NCBI GenBank assembly: GCA_021823525.1
Contig: JAKANY010000004.1
Location: forward strand, 41,995 to 105,994
Length of the DNA stretch: 64,000 nucleotides
Source: Actinomycetes bacterium
Lineage (GTDB): Bacteria > Actinomycetota > Acidimicrobiia > Acidimicrobiales > RAAP-2
Reading direction: 5' to 3'
Positions 33,532-42,321 of the stretch are shown piece after piece. Position 1 is the stretch's first letter; every line of letters begins with the position of its first letter. The position numbers and the translations under genes were made by a program. The notes below the pieces were generated by a model that saw nothing but the letters and a program-made list of their open reading frames with translations, did not search any database and was not told the DNA's origin.

Positions 33532-34719
33532 CAGCTTGTCGCGCGTCTCCTCGCGCTCGGCGATGGGGTCGGACTCGTCGACGATGCCGGCGCCCGCGCG
33601 GGCCTCGAACGTAGCCCCGCGCAACAGCACGCCGCGGATCCCGATCCACCACTCGCCGTCGCCCTCGGCGTCGATCCAGCCCACCGGCCCGGCGTAGGGC
33701 CCGCGGGGGTGGCCCTCGAGCCGGGCGATGAGCGACTCGGCCTCCTCGCGCGGGATGCCGCCCACGGCGGCCGTCGGGTGGAGCCGTCGCAGCAGGTCGA
33801 GGGCGCTTGGCGGGTCCTCGGCACCGCGGTAGGCGCCCGTGACCCACGTCCCCAGGTGCGCGACCGAGCGCAGGGCGACGATGCGGGGTGCCGGATCGGC
33901 GGCGACGTCGTAGTCGGGCTCGAGGGTCTCGACCAGGTCGCGCACCAGGACGTCGTGCTCGTGGCGGTTCTTGTGCGAGCCGAGCAGCCAGGCCTCGTAG
34001 TCGTCGGGCGCCACGTGGCTGGGCAGCGCGATCGTGCCGGCCAGGGGGTGGCACGCGACGTCGCGGCCGGTGCGGCGCACCAGGAGCTCGGGGCTGGCGC
34101 CCACGTAGCGGCGCCCGAGGCGTGTGGGCACGCTGTAGAGGGTGCAGTGGGGCTCGCGCACGCGCAGCCGCTGGGCGAGAGCGGCCGGGTCGATCTCCTC
34201 GGACGCGATGCCGGTGATCGCGCGCGCCAGCACCACCTTGCGCAGCTCGCCGCGCCGCAGGCGCTCGACGGCCTGGGCGACCCGGTGGGCGTACTCCTCG
34301 GGCGTGGGATCGTAGGCGATCGAGCGGATGTCCACGGGCTCCTGCGTGGGCTCGGCCACCCCGGCCAGCAGTGACGCGATCGAGGCCGCACCGCGCGTGG
34401 TAACCCACGCGTGGCCCTCCCGGTCCTGGGTCACCAGGATCCGCGGGATGTGGAGGCTGCCGGGGCGGGCGCGCTCGAAGGGCAGGGAGCCCAGGGCCAC
34501 GACGCCGGTGCCCGGTGGCCCGTCGTCACCCGCGAGCGTGACCTCGGGGAAGGGCGGGGCGACGACCGACCCGGCCTCGGGCAGCTCCCAGGTGAGGGCC
34601 GAGCCGCCCAGGCCGCAGCGCAGCATCGTGGGTGACTCGACGAGCCAGCCGCTGCGCGCCGCCAGCGCCCGCAGCGTCGCGGGCGCGAGGGGGGCGATGG
34701 CGCGGCGCTGGAACCTCAC
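33493..34719 (-). CDS. menF: isochorismate synthase (MenF/EntC family)
   Basis: Chorismate-binding motifs KVVLARAITG, GASPELLVRR, HPLAGTIALP, HLGTWVTG, LHPTAAVGGIPREEA; GTGA coupling to menG. Confidence 0.9.
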   Translation of the reverse strand: MRFQRRAIAPLAPATLRALAARSGWLVESPTMLRCGLGGSALTWELPEAGSVVAPPFPEVTLAGDDGPPGTGVVALGSLPFERARPGSLHIPRILVTQDREGHAWVTTRGAASIASLLAGVAEPTQEPVDIRSIAYDPTPEEYAHRVAQAVERLRRGELRKVVLARAITGIASEEIDPAALAQRLRVREPHCTLYSVPTRLGRRYVGASPELLVRRTGRDVACHPLAGTIALPSHVAPDDYEAWLLGSHKNRHEHDVLVRDLVETLEPDYDVAADPAPRIVALRSVAHLGTWVTGAYRGAEDPPSALDLLRRLHPTAAVGGIPREEAESLIARLEGHPRGPYAGPVGWIDAEGDGEWWIGIRGVLLRGATFEARAGAGIVDESDPIAEREETRDKLLSVLSALLRDRV

Positions 34720-35408
34720 GCCGACCTCGTGGCGAGGATCTCCTGGCTGAGGCCGCCCAGGATGGCCCGGTGGTTCACCGCGACGAAGCCGGCCTCGTTG
34801 AACAGCGCGCGCAGGGCGGGCAGGTCGGGCAGGTAGGCCGTGGAGCGCGGCAGGTAGCGGTAGGCCTTCGCGTCCGACAGCGCCGCGCCCACCAGGGGCA
34901 CGATGCGGCGGAACCACAGGCGGAAGCCCGCGCGCCACAGGCCCCCCCGGGGCTCGGCGACCTCGAGGACCGCCACGCGCCCCCCGGGACGCACGACGCG
35001 GGCCAGCTCGGCGAGGGTCGCGCCCAGGTCGGTGAAGTTGCGCAGCGCGTAGCCGCAGGTGATGCCGTCGAACGCGCCCGTGGCGAAGGGCAGGGCGCGC
35101 GCGTCGGCCTGCACCCGCGCGTAGGGCCCGTGGCCCGCGGCGAGCATGCCCCAGCTGAGGTCGGTGGCCACGGCGCGCAGGCCTTGGTGCTCGAGCTCGT
35201 GGACGAAGTCCCCGGTGCCGGCGGCCACGTCGAGCACCAGGCTGCCCGTGGGCAGCTGCAGGTGGGCCGCCGCGCGGCGCCGCCAGCGCCGGTCCAGCCC
35301 GAAGGTCATGACGCGGTTCAGCAGGTCGTAGCGCGGCGCGATGGCGTCGAACATCGCCCGGACCTGGCGGGTCTTCTCCTCGCCCTGGGGCAGCTGGTCC
35401 CGGTCCAC
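34716..35408 (-). CDS. menG: demethylmenaquinone methyltransferase
   Basis: MFDAIAPRYDLLNRVMTFGLDRRWRRRAA, LDVAAGTGDF, CGYALRNFTDLGATLAELARVVRPGGRVAVLE. Confidence 0.93.
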   Translation of the reverse strand: MDRDQLPQGEEKTRQVRAMFDAIAPRYDLLNRVMTFGLDRRWRRRAAAHLQLPTGSLVLDVAAGTGDFVHELEHQGLRAVATDLSWGMLAAGHGPYARVQADARALPFATGAFDGITCGYALRNFTDLGATLAELARVVRPGGRVAVLEVAEPRGGLWRAGFRLWFRRIVPLVGAALSDAKAYRYLPRSTAYLPDLPALRALFNEAGFVAVNHRAILGGLSQEILATRSA

Positions 35409-35409
35409 C

Positions 35410-35859
35410 TCAGCGGTAGTAGCGGTAGAGGACCTGGGCGACCAGGGAGGGCTTGGCGGCGTCGCGAACTTGGACCTGGACGTCGAGGACCACCTGGAGG
35501 CCGCCCTCGAGGGGGCTGACCTCGACGAGCGTGGCGCCGGCGCGCACGTCGGCGCCCACCGGGACCGGCGCGGGGAACCGCACGCGGTTCGCGCCGTAGT
35601 TGACGCCCATGCCCACCCCGGTGACCTGCCAGATCTGGCCCAGGAGCACCGGCAGCAGCGACAAGGTGAGGTAGCCGTGCGCGATGGTCCCGCCGAAGGG
35701 CCCCGCCGACGCCCGGGCGACGTCCTGGTGGATCCACTGGTGGTCCCCGGTGGCGTCGGCGAACAGGTCGACCTGCGCCTGGGTGACCGTGTGGTACGGG
35801 GAGTAGCCGAGGTGCTCGCCGACGTGGCTCGCCAGGTCGGCCAGATCGAGAGTGGTCAT
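35410..35859 (-). CDS. MaoC-family (R)-enoyl-CoA hydratase
   Basis: VTQAQVDLFADATGDHQWIHQDVARASAGPFGGTIAHGYLTLSLLP hydratase motif. Confidence 0.93.
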   Translation of the reverse strand: MTTLDLADLASHVGEHLGYSPYHTVTQAQVDLFADATGDHQWIHQDVARASAGPFGGTIAHGYLTLSLLPVLLGQIWQVTGVGMGVNYGANRVRFPAPVPVGADVRAGATLVEVSPLEGGLQVVLDVQVQVRDAAKPSLVAQVLYRYYR

Positions 35860-35931
35860 GGCTTCCACTCCGGCGACTCTACCGTGCCGCGCTCGTCGGT
35901 CCGGTGGCGTGCGGCTTCGTAGACTGGGCCG

Positions 35932-36651
35932 GTGAGCCTGGACCACTTCGCCCACGAGCCGGGTGTCCACGTGGAGGGACACCGCCAGATCGCCGAGGGC
36001 TGGGTCCGGGCGGGGATCTTCGGGGTGAGCGACGGACTGGTGACCAACGTGTCGCTGATCCTGGGGTTCGCGGGCGCGAGCCCCGGCGCGCACGTCGTTC
36101 GCCTCGCCGGCCTGGCCGGCCTGGTGGCCGGGGGCTTCTCGATGGCCACGGGCGAGTACCTGTCCATGCGGGCCCAAAAGGAGCTCCTCGAGTACGAGAT
36201 CGACGTCGAGCGGCGCTCCATTGCCGCCAGCCCCGAGGCCGAGCGCGTCGAGCTGCGCGACATCTTCACCGAGCGCGGCATCGAGGAGGAGCTCGCCGAT
36301 CGCCTGGCGCGCGACCTCATGCGCGACCCGGACCTCGCCCTGCGCACCCACGCGCGCGAGGAGCTCGGGGTGGACCCGTCGGCCACGGGCACGCCGGTCC
36401 TGGCCGCAGTGGCCTCGCTGATCGCCTTCGCGGTCGGGGCCTTCGTCCCGCTGATCCCCTGGCTGCTGCCGGGCGTCGCGCACGCGGTGTGGTGGTCGGT
36501 GGCCTGTGGTGGCTTCGGCGCGGCCGTGGTGGGAGGCGCCATCGGGTGGTTCGCCAAGCGCGGAGTGGTGCGCTGGGCCCTGCGCCAGGTGGGCGTCGCC
36601 GCCGTGGCGGCCAGCGTCACGTTCCTGGTGGGCCACCTGGTCGGCGCGTAG
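35932..36651 (+). CDS. VIT1/CCC1-family Fe/Mn transporter
   Basis: WVRAGIFGVSDGLVTNVSLILGFAGA, GLVAGGFSMATGEYLSMRAQKELLEYE. Confidence 0.9.
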   Translation: MSLDHFAHEPGVHVEGHRQIAEGWVRAGIFGVSDGLVTNVSLILGFAGASPGAHVVRLAGLAGLVAGGFSMATGEYLSMRAQKELLEYEIDVERRSIAASPEAERVELRDIFTERGIEEELADRLARDLMRDPDLALRTHAREELGVDPSATGTPVLAAVASLIAFAVGAFVPLIPWLLPGVAHAVWWSVACGGFGAAVVGGAIGWFAKRGVVRWALRQVGVAAVAASVTFLVGHLVGA

Positions 36652-37501
36652 CGTCGAAGCGCACGAGGCGCTCGCGGCGCACGACGGCGAATCCGAGGTC
36701 GTCGTAGAGGGCGCGGGCCACGTCGTTGGTCGCGTCCACGAAGAGGGTGACGGTCGCGAGCCCGCGCGCGCGCAGGCTGGCGACGCCCGCGACGACCAGG
36801 GCGCGGCCGAGCCCTCGGGCGCGCAGCGTGGGGTCCACCGCGACCACGTAGATCTCGCCGAAGGGGGCGCGGGGCCCGTCGTGGACCTTGGTCCAGCACG
36901 AGGCGACGACCTGGCGGCCTCGCGCGAGCACGAGGAAGCCGCGCGGGTCGAACCAGGGCTCGGCCAGGCGCTCGCGCAGCTCGTCGGCGCGCCAGGACCC
37001 CTGCTCGGGATGCGCGGCGAACGCGGCGTGGTTGTGGGCGAGCCACGCGGCGACGTCGTGCGCCGGGTCGAAGGTGCGCAGCGCCGTGCCCGGCGGCCAC
37101 CGCGGCGCCAGCGCGGGCAGCGCGTCGTGGCTGGCCCGCAGCTCGAGGGTGCGCCGCGTCGTTCCCCCCGGGAAGCGACCGGTCCTCTCCCACCAGTCGA
37201 CGACGCCGTGGCGCTCCAGCAGGATGGCCAGCAGCTCGGCGTCGACCCGCCCGCCGACCGCCTCGACGACCGGTGGCGAGCCGGGCGCGACCTGCGCGTA
37301 GTCGCACAGCCGTCCCGCGGCGTCGCGGCGCCACCAGTGCAGCGCGGGCCGCGCGAGGCGCACGATGCGCTGGCGCGACTCGTCGAGCGCCTCGCGGCCG
37401 CGCCGGGACGCCGTGCGCGCGAGCAGGTCCAGGACCTCCGCACGCTCGGCGTCGCTCAGTTCCCCGGCGTCGTGCCAGGGCGAGCGCGACGAGGGGGTCA
37501 C
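36617..37501 (-). CDS. mshD: mycothiol synthase (GNAT acetyltransferase)
   Basis: HNHAAFAAHPEQGSWRADELRERLAEPWFDPRGFLVL, SCWTKVHDGP..., GEIYVVAVDPTLRARGLGRALVVAG. Confidence 0.88.
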   Translation of the reverse strand: MTPSSRSPWHDAGELSDAERAEVLDLLARTASRRGREALDESRQRIVRLARPALHWWRRDAAGRLCDYAQVAPGSPPVVEAVGGRVDAELLAILLERHGVVDWWERTGRFPGGTTRRTLELRASHDALPALAPRWPPGTALRTFDPAHDVAAWLAHNHAAFAAHPEQGSWRADELRERLAEPWFDPRGFLVLARGRQVVASCWTKVHDGPRAPFGEIYVVAVDPTLRARGLGRALVVAGVASLRARGLATVTLFVDATNDVARALYDDLGFAVVRRERLVRFDATRRPGGPPGT

Positions 37502-37686
37502 GCCAGGGTGCGGCTGAGGCGGGCGAGGCGTCGCAGGAGCGTCCCGATCGTGCGCTCGGCGGCGACGAGCTCCTGGTAGGCCGCGGGGGGCAGGGCGGCG
37601 GCCTCGCGCTCCACGAGCTCGGTGAGGCGCGCCGACAGCTCGCCGAGCGAGGTCGTCAGGGTGGTCAGTTCGCGCTGGACGGCCAT
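37498..37686 (-). CDS. small 62-aa helical protein coupled to mshD
   Basis: Start with SD-like GAGGAG upstream; 4-nt GTGA overlap with mshD; coiled-coil-like MAVQRELTTLTTSLGELSARLTELVEREAAALPPAAYQELVAAERTIGTLLRRLARLSRTLA. Confidence 0.6.
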   Translation of the reverse strand: MAVQRELTTLTTSLGELSARLTELVEREAAALPPAAYQELVAAERTIGTLLRRLARLSRTLA

Positions 37687-37715
37687 GTCCCGGTTCTCGC
37701 TCCTCGTTCGGGCCC

Positions 37716-37722
37716 TAGCGTA
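37716..37722. promoter_or_regulatory. symmetric -10-like heptamer TAGCGTA between divergent 62-aa ORF/mshD and ygfZ
   Basis: TAGCGT on + ends 6 nt before the GTG at 37728; TACGCT on - precedes a leader with SD. Confidence 0.55.
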
Positions 37723-37727
37723 GTGGG

Positions 37728-38405
37728 GTGCCCGTGACCGTCTCCGCGTCGATTCCCTGGCGCCGCTGGGGGGTGGCGGGTGCCGACGCTCGCGCGTACC
37801 TGCACAGCCAGGCGACCCAGGACCTCACCGGGAGCCTCGCGGGCGCCGGGCGCTGGACGGGCTTCCTCGCCCCGACCGGCGAGCTGCAGGCCGTCGCCCT
37901 GGTCGCCGAGCGCGGGGACGAGCTCGAGCTGCTCGTGCCCGAGGAGCTCGCCGGAGCGCTGCGCGCGCGCCTGGAGCGCTTCGTGCTGCGCAGTCGCGTG
38001 CGCTTCGAGGATCGCGGGCCAGCGCCCGGGCCCTACCCCGATACGGCCGAGCTGGTCGCGGCGCGCTGGCCGGGTCCGCACGAGCTGGCTCGCCAGCTGA
38101 CCCCCCACGCCTTCGGTCGGGCCTTCGTGGAGGCGACCGTCTCGTTCACCAAGGGGTGCTACCCGGGCCAGGAGCTCGTGGCGCGCCTGGAGTCGCGCGG
38201 CAGCCTGCCCCCGTGGCGCCTGGTGTGGGGGCGCGCGCGTGACGCCGAGCGGCTCGACGCGTTCGTGCGCTCGGCGGGACCCGCCGGCCCCCAGGGGCTG
38301 ACGACGGTGGTCGCGGGGCCCGACGGGGAGATCCGCGCCCTGGGGATCGCCCACCGGACGCTGCCGGCGGCTCCGCCGGGTCTCGAGGTCGACGTCGTGG
38401 CGTGA
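37728..38405 (+). CDS. ygfZ: YgfZ/GcvT-like folate-binding protein
   Basis: KGCYPGQELVARLESRG signature. Confidence 0.88.
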   Translation: MPVTVSASIPWRRWGVAGADARAYLHSQATQDLTGSLAGAGRWTGFLAPTGELQAVALVAERGDELELLVPEELAGALRARLERFVLRSRVRFEDRGPAPGPYPDTAELVAARWPGPHELARQLTPHAFGRAFVEATVSFTKGCYPGQELVARLESRGSLPPWRLVWGRARDAERLDAFVRSAGPAGPQGLTTVVAGPDGEIRALGIAHRTLPAAPPGLEVDVVA

Positions 38406-38442
38406 GGGGAGGGGCCCCAGTAGCGTGAGCGGGGGAGGAAGC

Positions 38443-39090
38443 GTGCGACTGTTCCCCGAAGGTCTCTTCATCAAGGTGGCCGGGGTCGTCAGCGAGGATG
38501 ACGCCCTCCTAGCCGTGGGCCTGGGCGCGAACGCCGTGGGCTTCGACTTCGGCCCCACGCCCTGGCGCGTGACGCTCGACGACGCGCGCGCCATCGGGCA
38601 CCGCCTGCCCTCGGGGATCACGACGGTCGGGTCGTTCCGCCACGAGCTGCCCCAGCGCGTCGTGGAGGTGACCAACCGTCTGGGCCTGTCGGCCGTGGAG
38701 ATGGTGGCGCCGCTGGCGCTGGCCGACGTGAACTACGTACGCGACCGCGTGGCGACGCTGTTCGTCCGCCTGGACGTCGAGACCCTGGCCGCCGAGCCGC
38801 CGTGGCTCGGCGCGGTCGACTACGCGATCGTCGACCCGCTCGACGGCGTGGGCGCGCTGGCCGCGGTGCTCGACGGGGGTCTCGCGCCGTACCTGGGGCC
38901 GGCGGTGGTGGCGGGCGACCTGAGCGCCGACGAGGTCGACGAGGTGGTGCGCACGCTCCCGGTGTGGGGGGTCGAGGCCGGGGCGGCGCTAGAGCAGTCG
39001 CCCGGCGTCAAGGACCCCGTCACCATGGGGGCGTTCATCGCCAGCGCGCGGCGCGCCTTTCGCGAGCGCGCGTGGGAGAGCGACGACTAG
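38443..39090 (+). CDS. phosphoribosylanthranilate isomerase-like (TrpF-fold) protein lacking the catalytic Cys
   Basis: FIKVAGVVSEDDALLAVGLGANAVGFDFGPTPWRVTLDDA..., WGVEAGAALEQSPGVKDPVTMGAF; KICG replaced by KVAG; SD GGGAGGAAGC before the GTG. Confidence 0.75.
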   Translation: MRLFPEGLFIKVAGVVSEDDALLAVGLGANAVGFDFGPTPWRVTLDDARAIGHRLPSGITTVGSFRHELPQRVVEVTNRLGLSAVEMVAPLALADVNYVRDRVATLFVRLDVETLAAEPPWLGAVDYAIVDPLDGVGALAAVLDGGLAPYLGPAVVAGDLSADEVDEVVRTLPVWGVEAGAALEQSPGVKDPVTMGAFIASARRAFRERAWESDD

Positions 39091-40286
39091 GACGCCACGC
39101 GGCGCAGGATCACGCTGCCGTTGTGCCCGCCGAAGCCGAAGGAGTTCGACAGCACCGTCTCGTAGGAGCCGGGCCGCGGGGCTCCGTGCACGACGTCCAG
39201 GGGGATGGCGGGGTCGACGGTGGTGGTGCCGGCGGTGGGCGGGATGGTCTGCTCGAGCAGGGTCAGGACGGCAGCCACGGCCTCCAGGGCGCCGGCGGCG
39301 GCCAGCGAGTGGCCCAGGTGCCCCTTGACCGAGGTCACCGGCGGCGCGTGGGAGCCGAAGACCTCGCCCACCGCGACGGCCTCGGCGAGGTCGTTCAGCG
39401 GCGTGGACGTGCCGTGGGCGTTGATGTGGGAGATCTGCGCGGGGGTGAGCTCGGCGTCCTCGAGCGCCAGGCGCATCGAGCGGATGGCGCCGCGGCCCTC
39501 GGGATCGGGGGCGGTGATGTGGTACGCGTCGGCCGTCGAGGCCGCGCCGATCACCTCGGCCAGGATGCGCGCCCCGCGCGCGTGCGCGTGGTCCCAGTCC
39601 TCCAGGATCAAGATGCCCGCACCCTCGCCCATGACGAAGCCGTCGCGGTCGACGTCGAAGGGCCGCGAGAGGTCCTGGCTGCTGAGGGCGGTCATGTTGC
39701 GGAACCCGGCCTCGGCGATCTCGACGAGGACCGCCTCGGCGCCCCCGGCGACCACGACGGGTGCGCGCCCGGTGGCCACGAGGCGCGCACCGTTGCCGAT
39801 GGCGTGAGTCCCCGCGGCGCACGCCGTCGTGACGGTCTCGCACGGACCGCCCAGGCCGAAGCGCATCGACACCGCGGCGGCCGCCGCGTTGGGCATCATC
39901 ATGGGGACCATGAAGGGTGAGACGCGTCCTAGGCCCCGGGCGTTGCGGACCGCCACCTGCTCGAGGATGGTCTGCAGTCCCCCGATGCCGGTGGTGACGA
40001 TCGAGGCGCCCTCGAGGAAGGGGCTCGCCAGTCCCGACTGGCGCCAGGCCTCGTCGGCGGCGACCAGCGCGTAGAGGGTGAAGGGGTCGAGGCGGCGCAG
40101 CTCCTTGGGCCCGCCGATGTGGGAGGCGTCGAAGGGCGCGACGGCCTTGCTCGCGGGCGCGACGGGCTCGAGCAGCGCCGACCACAGCGCCGGCACCCCC
40201 AGGCCCGCGCACGAGACGGCCCCCATCCCCGTGACGGCCACGCGACGCCCGACCAGTGGTCCCTCGGGGGTGCGAGCGACGAGCAC
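39087..40286 (-). CDS. fabF: beta-ketoacyl-ACP synthase II
   Basis: VAVTGMGAVSCAGLG, VTTACAAGTHAIGNG, INAHGTSTPLNDLAE, SVKGHLGHSLAAAGALE, NSFGFGGHNGSVIL. Confidence 0.96.
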   Translation of the reverse strand: MLVARTPEGPLVGRRVAVTGMGAVSCAGLGVPALWSALLEPVAPASKAVAPFDASHIGGPKELRRLDPFTLYALVAADEAWRQSGLASPFLEGASIVTTGIGGLQTILEQVAVRNARGLGRVSPFMVPMMMPNAAAAAVSMRFGLGGPCETVTTACAAGTHAIGNGARLVATGRAPVVVAGGAEAVLVEIAEAGFRNMTALSSQDLSRPFDVDRDGFVMGEGAGILILEDWDHAHARGARILAEVIGAASTADAYHITAPDPEGRGAIRSMRLALEDAELTPAQISHINAHGTSTPLNDLAEAVAVGEVFGSHAPPVTSVKGHLGHSLAAAGALEAVAAVLTLLEQTIPPTAGTTTVDPAIPLDVVHGAPRPGSYETVLSNSFGFGGHNGSVILRRVAS

Positions 40287-40525
40287 TACAGCTTCGCGTA
40301 GATCAGATCGAAGGCCTGCCCGACGGTGCCGATGTCCTTGAGCTCGTCCTCGCCGACCTCGATGCCGAAGTTCTCCTCGAGGGCCATGACCAGCTCGACC
40401 AGGTCGAGGCTGTCGGCGCCGAGGTCGTCGGCGAAGGAGGCCTCGGGTGTGACCTTGGCCGGGTCCACCGCGAGCACCTCGACGGCGCTGTCGGTGAACT
40501 TCTTGAACGCTTCGTCGCGGTCCAT
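40286..40525 (-). CDS. acpP: acyl carrier protein
   Basis: MDRDEAFKKFTDSAVEVLAVDPAKVTPEASFADDLGADSLDLVELVMALEENFGIEV (phosphopantetheine DSL). Confidence 0.97.
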   Translation of the reverse strand: MDRDEAFKKFTDSAVEVLAVDPAKVTPEASFADDLGADSLDLVELVMALEENFGIEVGEDELKDIGTVGQAFDLIYAKL

Positions 40526-40553
40526 CCTGCCTATCCCTTCTGACGTGTCGCCG

Positions 40554-40560
40554 TATCGTA
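40554..40560. promoter_or_regulatory. symmetric -10-like heptamer TATCGTA between divergent acpP and GDSL hydrolase
   Basis: TATCGT on +, TACGAT on -, 29 nt upstream of acpP. Confidence 0.4.
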
Positions 40561-40678
40561 CTAAACGCGTGCGGGGTTCCGCCCGGAAGCGAGACGTGCC
40601 TGCCGCGCCGCCTGATGGCGTTCTAGGATGAGCGCGCGACCCGGGGGAGGGCGTGGCGGTTCTTCGTGGGGGAGGTTC

Positions 40679-41620
40679 ATGATGGGGGGACGGCTTTACT
40701 TTCGGGTAGCCCGCGTGACGGCCGCGGTGGCCCTGGCGGGCGCCGCGGCGCTGGCGGCCGTGCCGGCGTCGGCGGCGCCGACCGGCAAGGGCGGCTGGGG
40801 TCAGGGGACGCCCTACCTGGCGCTCGGCGACTCGATCGCCTTCGGGTACACACCCTCCGCGGTGACCACCGCCGCGCAGTACGCGGACGCAGCGAACTTC
40901 ACCAGCTACGCGAACGACGTGGCGACCGCGCTCAACCTCCGCCTGGTGAACGCGTCGTGCCCGGGCGAGACGACCGGCTCGATGATCAACACGTCGGCGA
41001 TCTCCAACGGCTGCGAGAACACCCTGGGCCAGGCCGGCGGGTACCGGACGGCGTATCCGCTGCACGTCAGCTACACCGGATCGCAGCTGTCCTTCGCGGT
41101 GCACTTCTTGCGCTCGCACCCGGCGACGCGCCTGGTGACCATCGACATCGGGGCCAACGACGCCTTCGTGTGCCAAGAGACCACCAAGGACCAGTGCCTG
41201 AACCTGGCCGAGTTCGGGGCCGTCCTGACCCAGATCGGCAAGAACCTGACGACCATCTACCACGCGCTGCGCGTCGAGGGCCGCTACACCGGGGCCCTGG
41301 TGGCCGTGGACTACTACGCGCTCAGCTACGCGGACCCCGTCCAGATGGGCGAGGCCCAGCAGCTCGACCAGACGATCAACAACGTGACCCACCAGTTCCA
41401 CGGGATCGTGGCTGACGGCTTCGGGGTGTTCCAGGCGATGTCGGCGGGCGCTCAGGGCGACCCCTGCGCGGCCGGCCTCCTGATCGCCTACCCGGCCTCG
41501 AGCGGCCAGACCGGCTGCAACATCCACCCGAGCCCGCTGGGCCACGAGCTGCTGGCGGCGTCGATCGAGTCGGCCCTGCTGAACGTCGCCCCGCCGCTCG
41601 CCCGGCCGAGCCGGGGCTAG
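40679..41620 (+). CDS. secreted SGNH/GDSL-family hydrolase
   Basis: Sec signal peptide MMGGRLYFRVARVTAAVALAGAAALAAVPASA; GDSIAFGY, DIGANDAF, HPSPLGH; SD GGGGGAGG before ATG 40679. Confidence 0.85.
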   Translation: MMGGRLYFRVARVTAAVALAGAAALAAVPASAAPTGKGGWGQGTPYLALGDSIAFGYTPSAVTTAAQYADAANFTSYANDVATALNLRLVNASCPGETTGSMINTSAISNGCENTLGQAGGYRTAYPLHVSYTGSQLSFAVHFLRSHPATRLVTIDIGANDAFVCQETTKDQCLNLAEFGAVLTQIGKNLTTIYHALRVEGRYTGALVAVDYYALSYADPVQMGEAQQLDQTINNVTHQFHGIVADGFGVFQAMSAGAQGDPCAAGLLIAYPASSGQTGCNIHPSPLGHELLAASIESALLNVAPPLARPSRG

Positions 41621-42321
41621 AGCCCGAGCGCCAGGCCGCCGTCCACCGGGACGACGGCCCCGGTGATGTAGCGCGCGCCGTCGCTGGCCAGGAAGGCGGC
41701 CAGCGCGGCGACGTCGTCGGCCTCGCCGACGCGGCCCAGGGGGATCGTGGTCGCCGCGACGGGGCCGTCGGGGGCGAGGTCGCGGGTCATGTCGGTGGCG
41801 ATGAGACCCGGGGCGATGACGTTGACGGTGATGGACCGGCTGGCCACCTCGCGCGCGAGCGCGCGCGCCAGGCCCACGAGCCCCGCCTTGGCGGCGGCGT
41901 AGTTGGCCTGCCCGGGCACCCCGAGGAAGGGGCTCACCGATCCGATGAAGATGATCGAGCCGCGCCGCGCCCGCACCATGGGCCCCAGCGCGGCGCGCGC
42001 GGTGTAGAAGGCGCCGTCCAGGTCGGTCGCCAGGACCTCGCGCCACTGGGCGTCGGACATGCGCAGGGCGAGCCCGTCGCGGGTGATGCCGGCGTTGACG
42101 ACGGCGACCTCGGGAGCGCCGTGGCGCTCGGTGAGGGACTTCAACGCGGTGCTGACCGCCTCGGAGTCGCTGACGTCCACGGCCAGGGCCTCGGCGACGC
42201 CCTCGGGAGCCGTTCCCCGGCGCGAGAGTGTGACGACGACGTCGCCCAGCGCGACGAAGCGACGCGAGATCGCCGCGCCGATCCCCTGGCTGGCGCCGGT
42301 GACCAGGACGACGCGGCTCAC
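41617..42321 (-). CDS. fabG: 3-oxoacyl-ACP reductase
   Basis: VVLVTGASQGIGAAISRRF, VVNAGITRD, NYAAAKAGLVGLARALAREVASRSITVNVIAPGLIATDMT. Confidence 0.93.
   Translation of the reverse strand: MSRVVLVTGASQGIGAAISRRFVALGDVVVTLSRRGTAPEGVAEALAVDVSDSEAVSTALKSLTERHGAPEVAVVNAGITRDGLALRMSDAQWREVLATDLDGAFYTARAALGPMVRARRGSIIFIGSVSPFLGVPGQANYAAAKAGLVGLARALAREVASRSITVNVIAPGLIATDMTRDLAPDGPVAATTIPLGRVGEADDVAALAAFLASDGARYITGAVVPVDGGLALGL

Noticed and set aside
41605-41630. GGGCT-AG-AGCCC at the GDSL/fabG junction as a terminator hairpin
   Set aside because: Two-nucleotide loop and no T-tract; the shared CTAG stop codons explain the symmetry.
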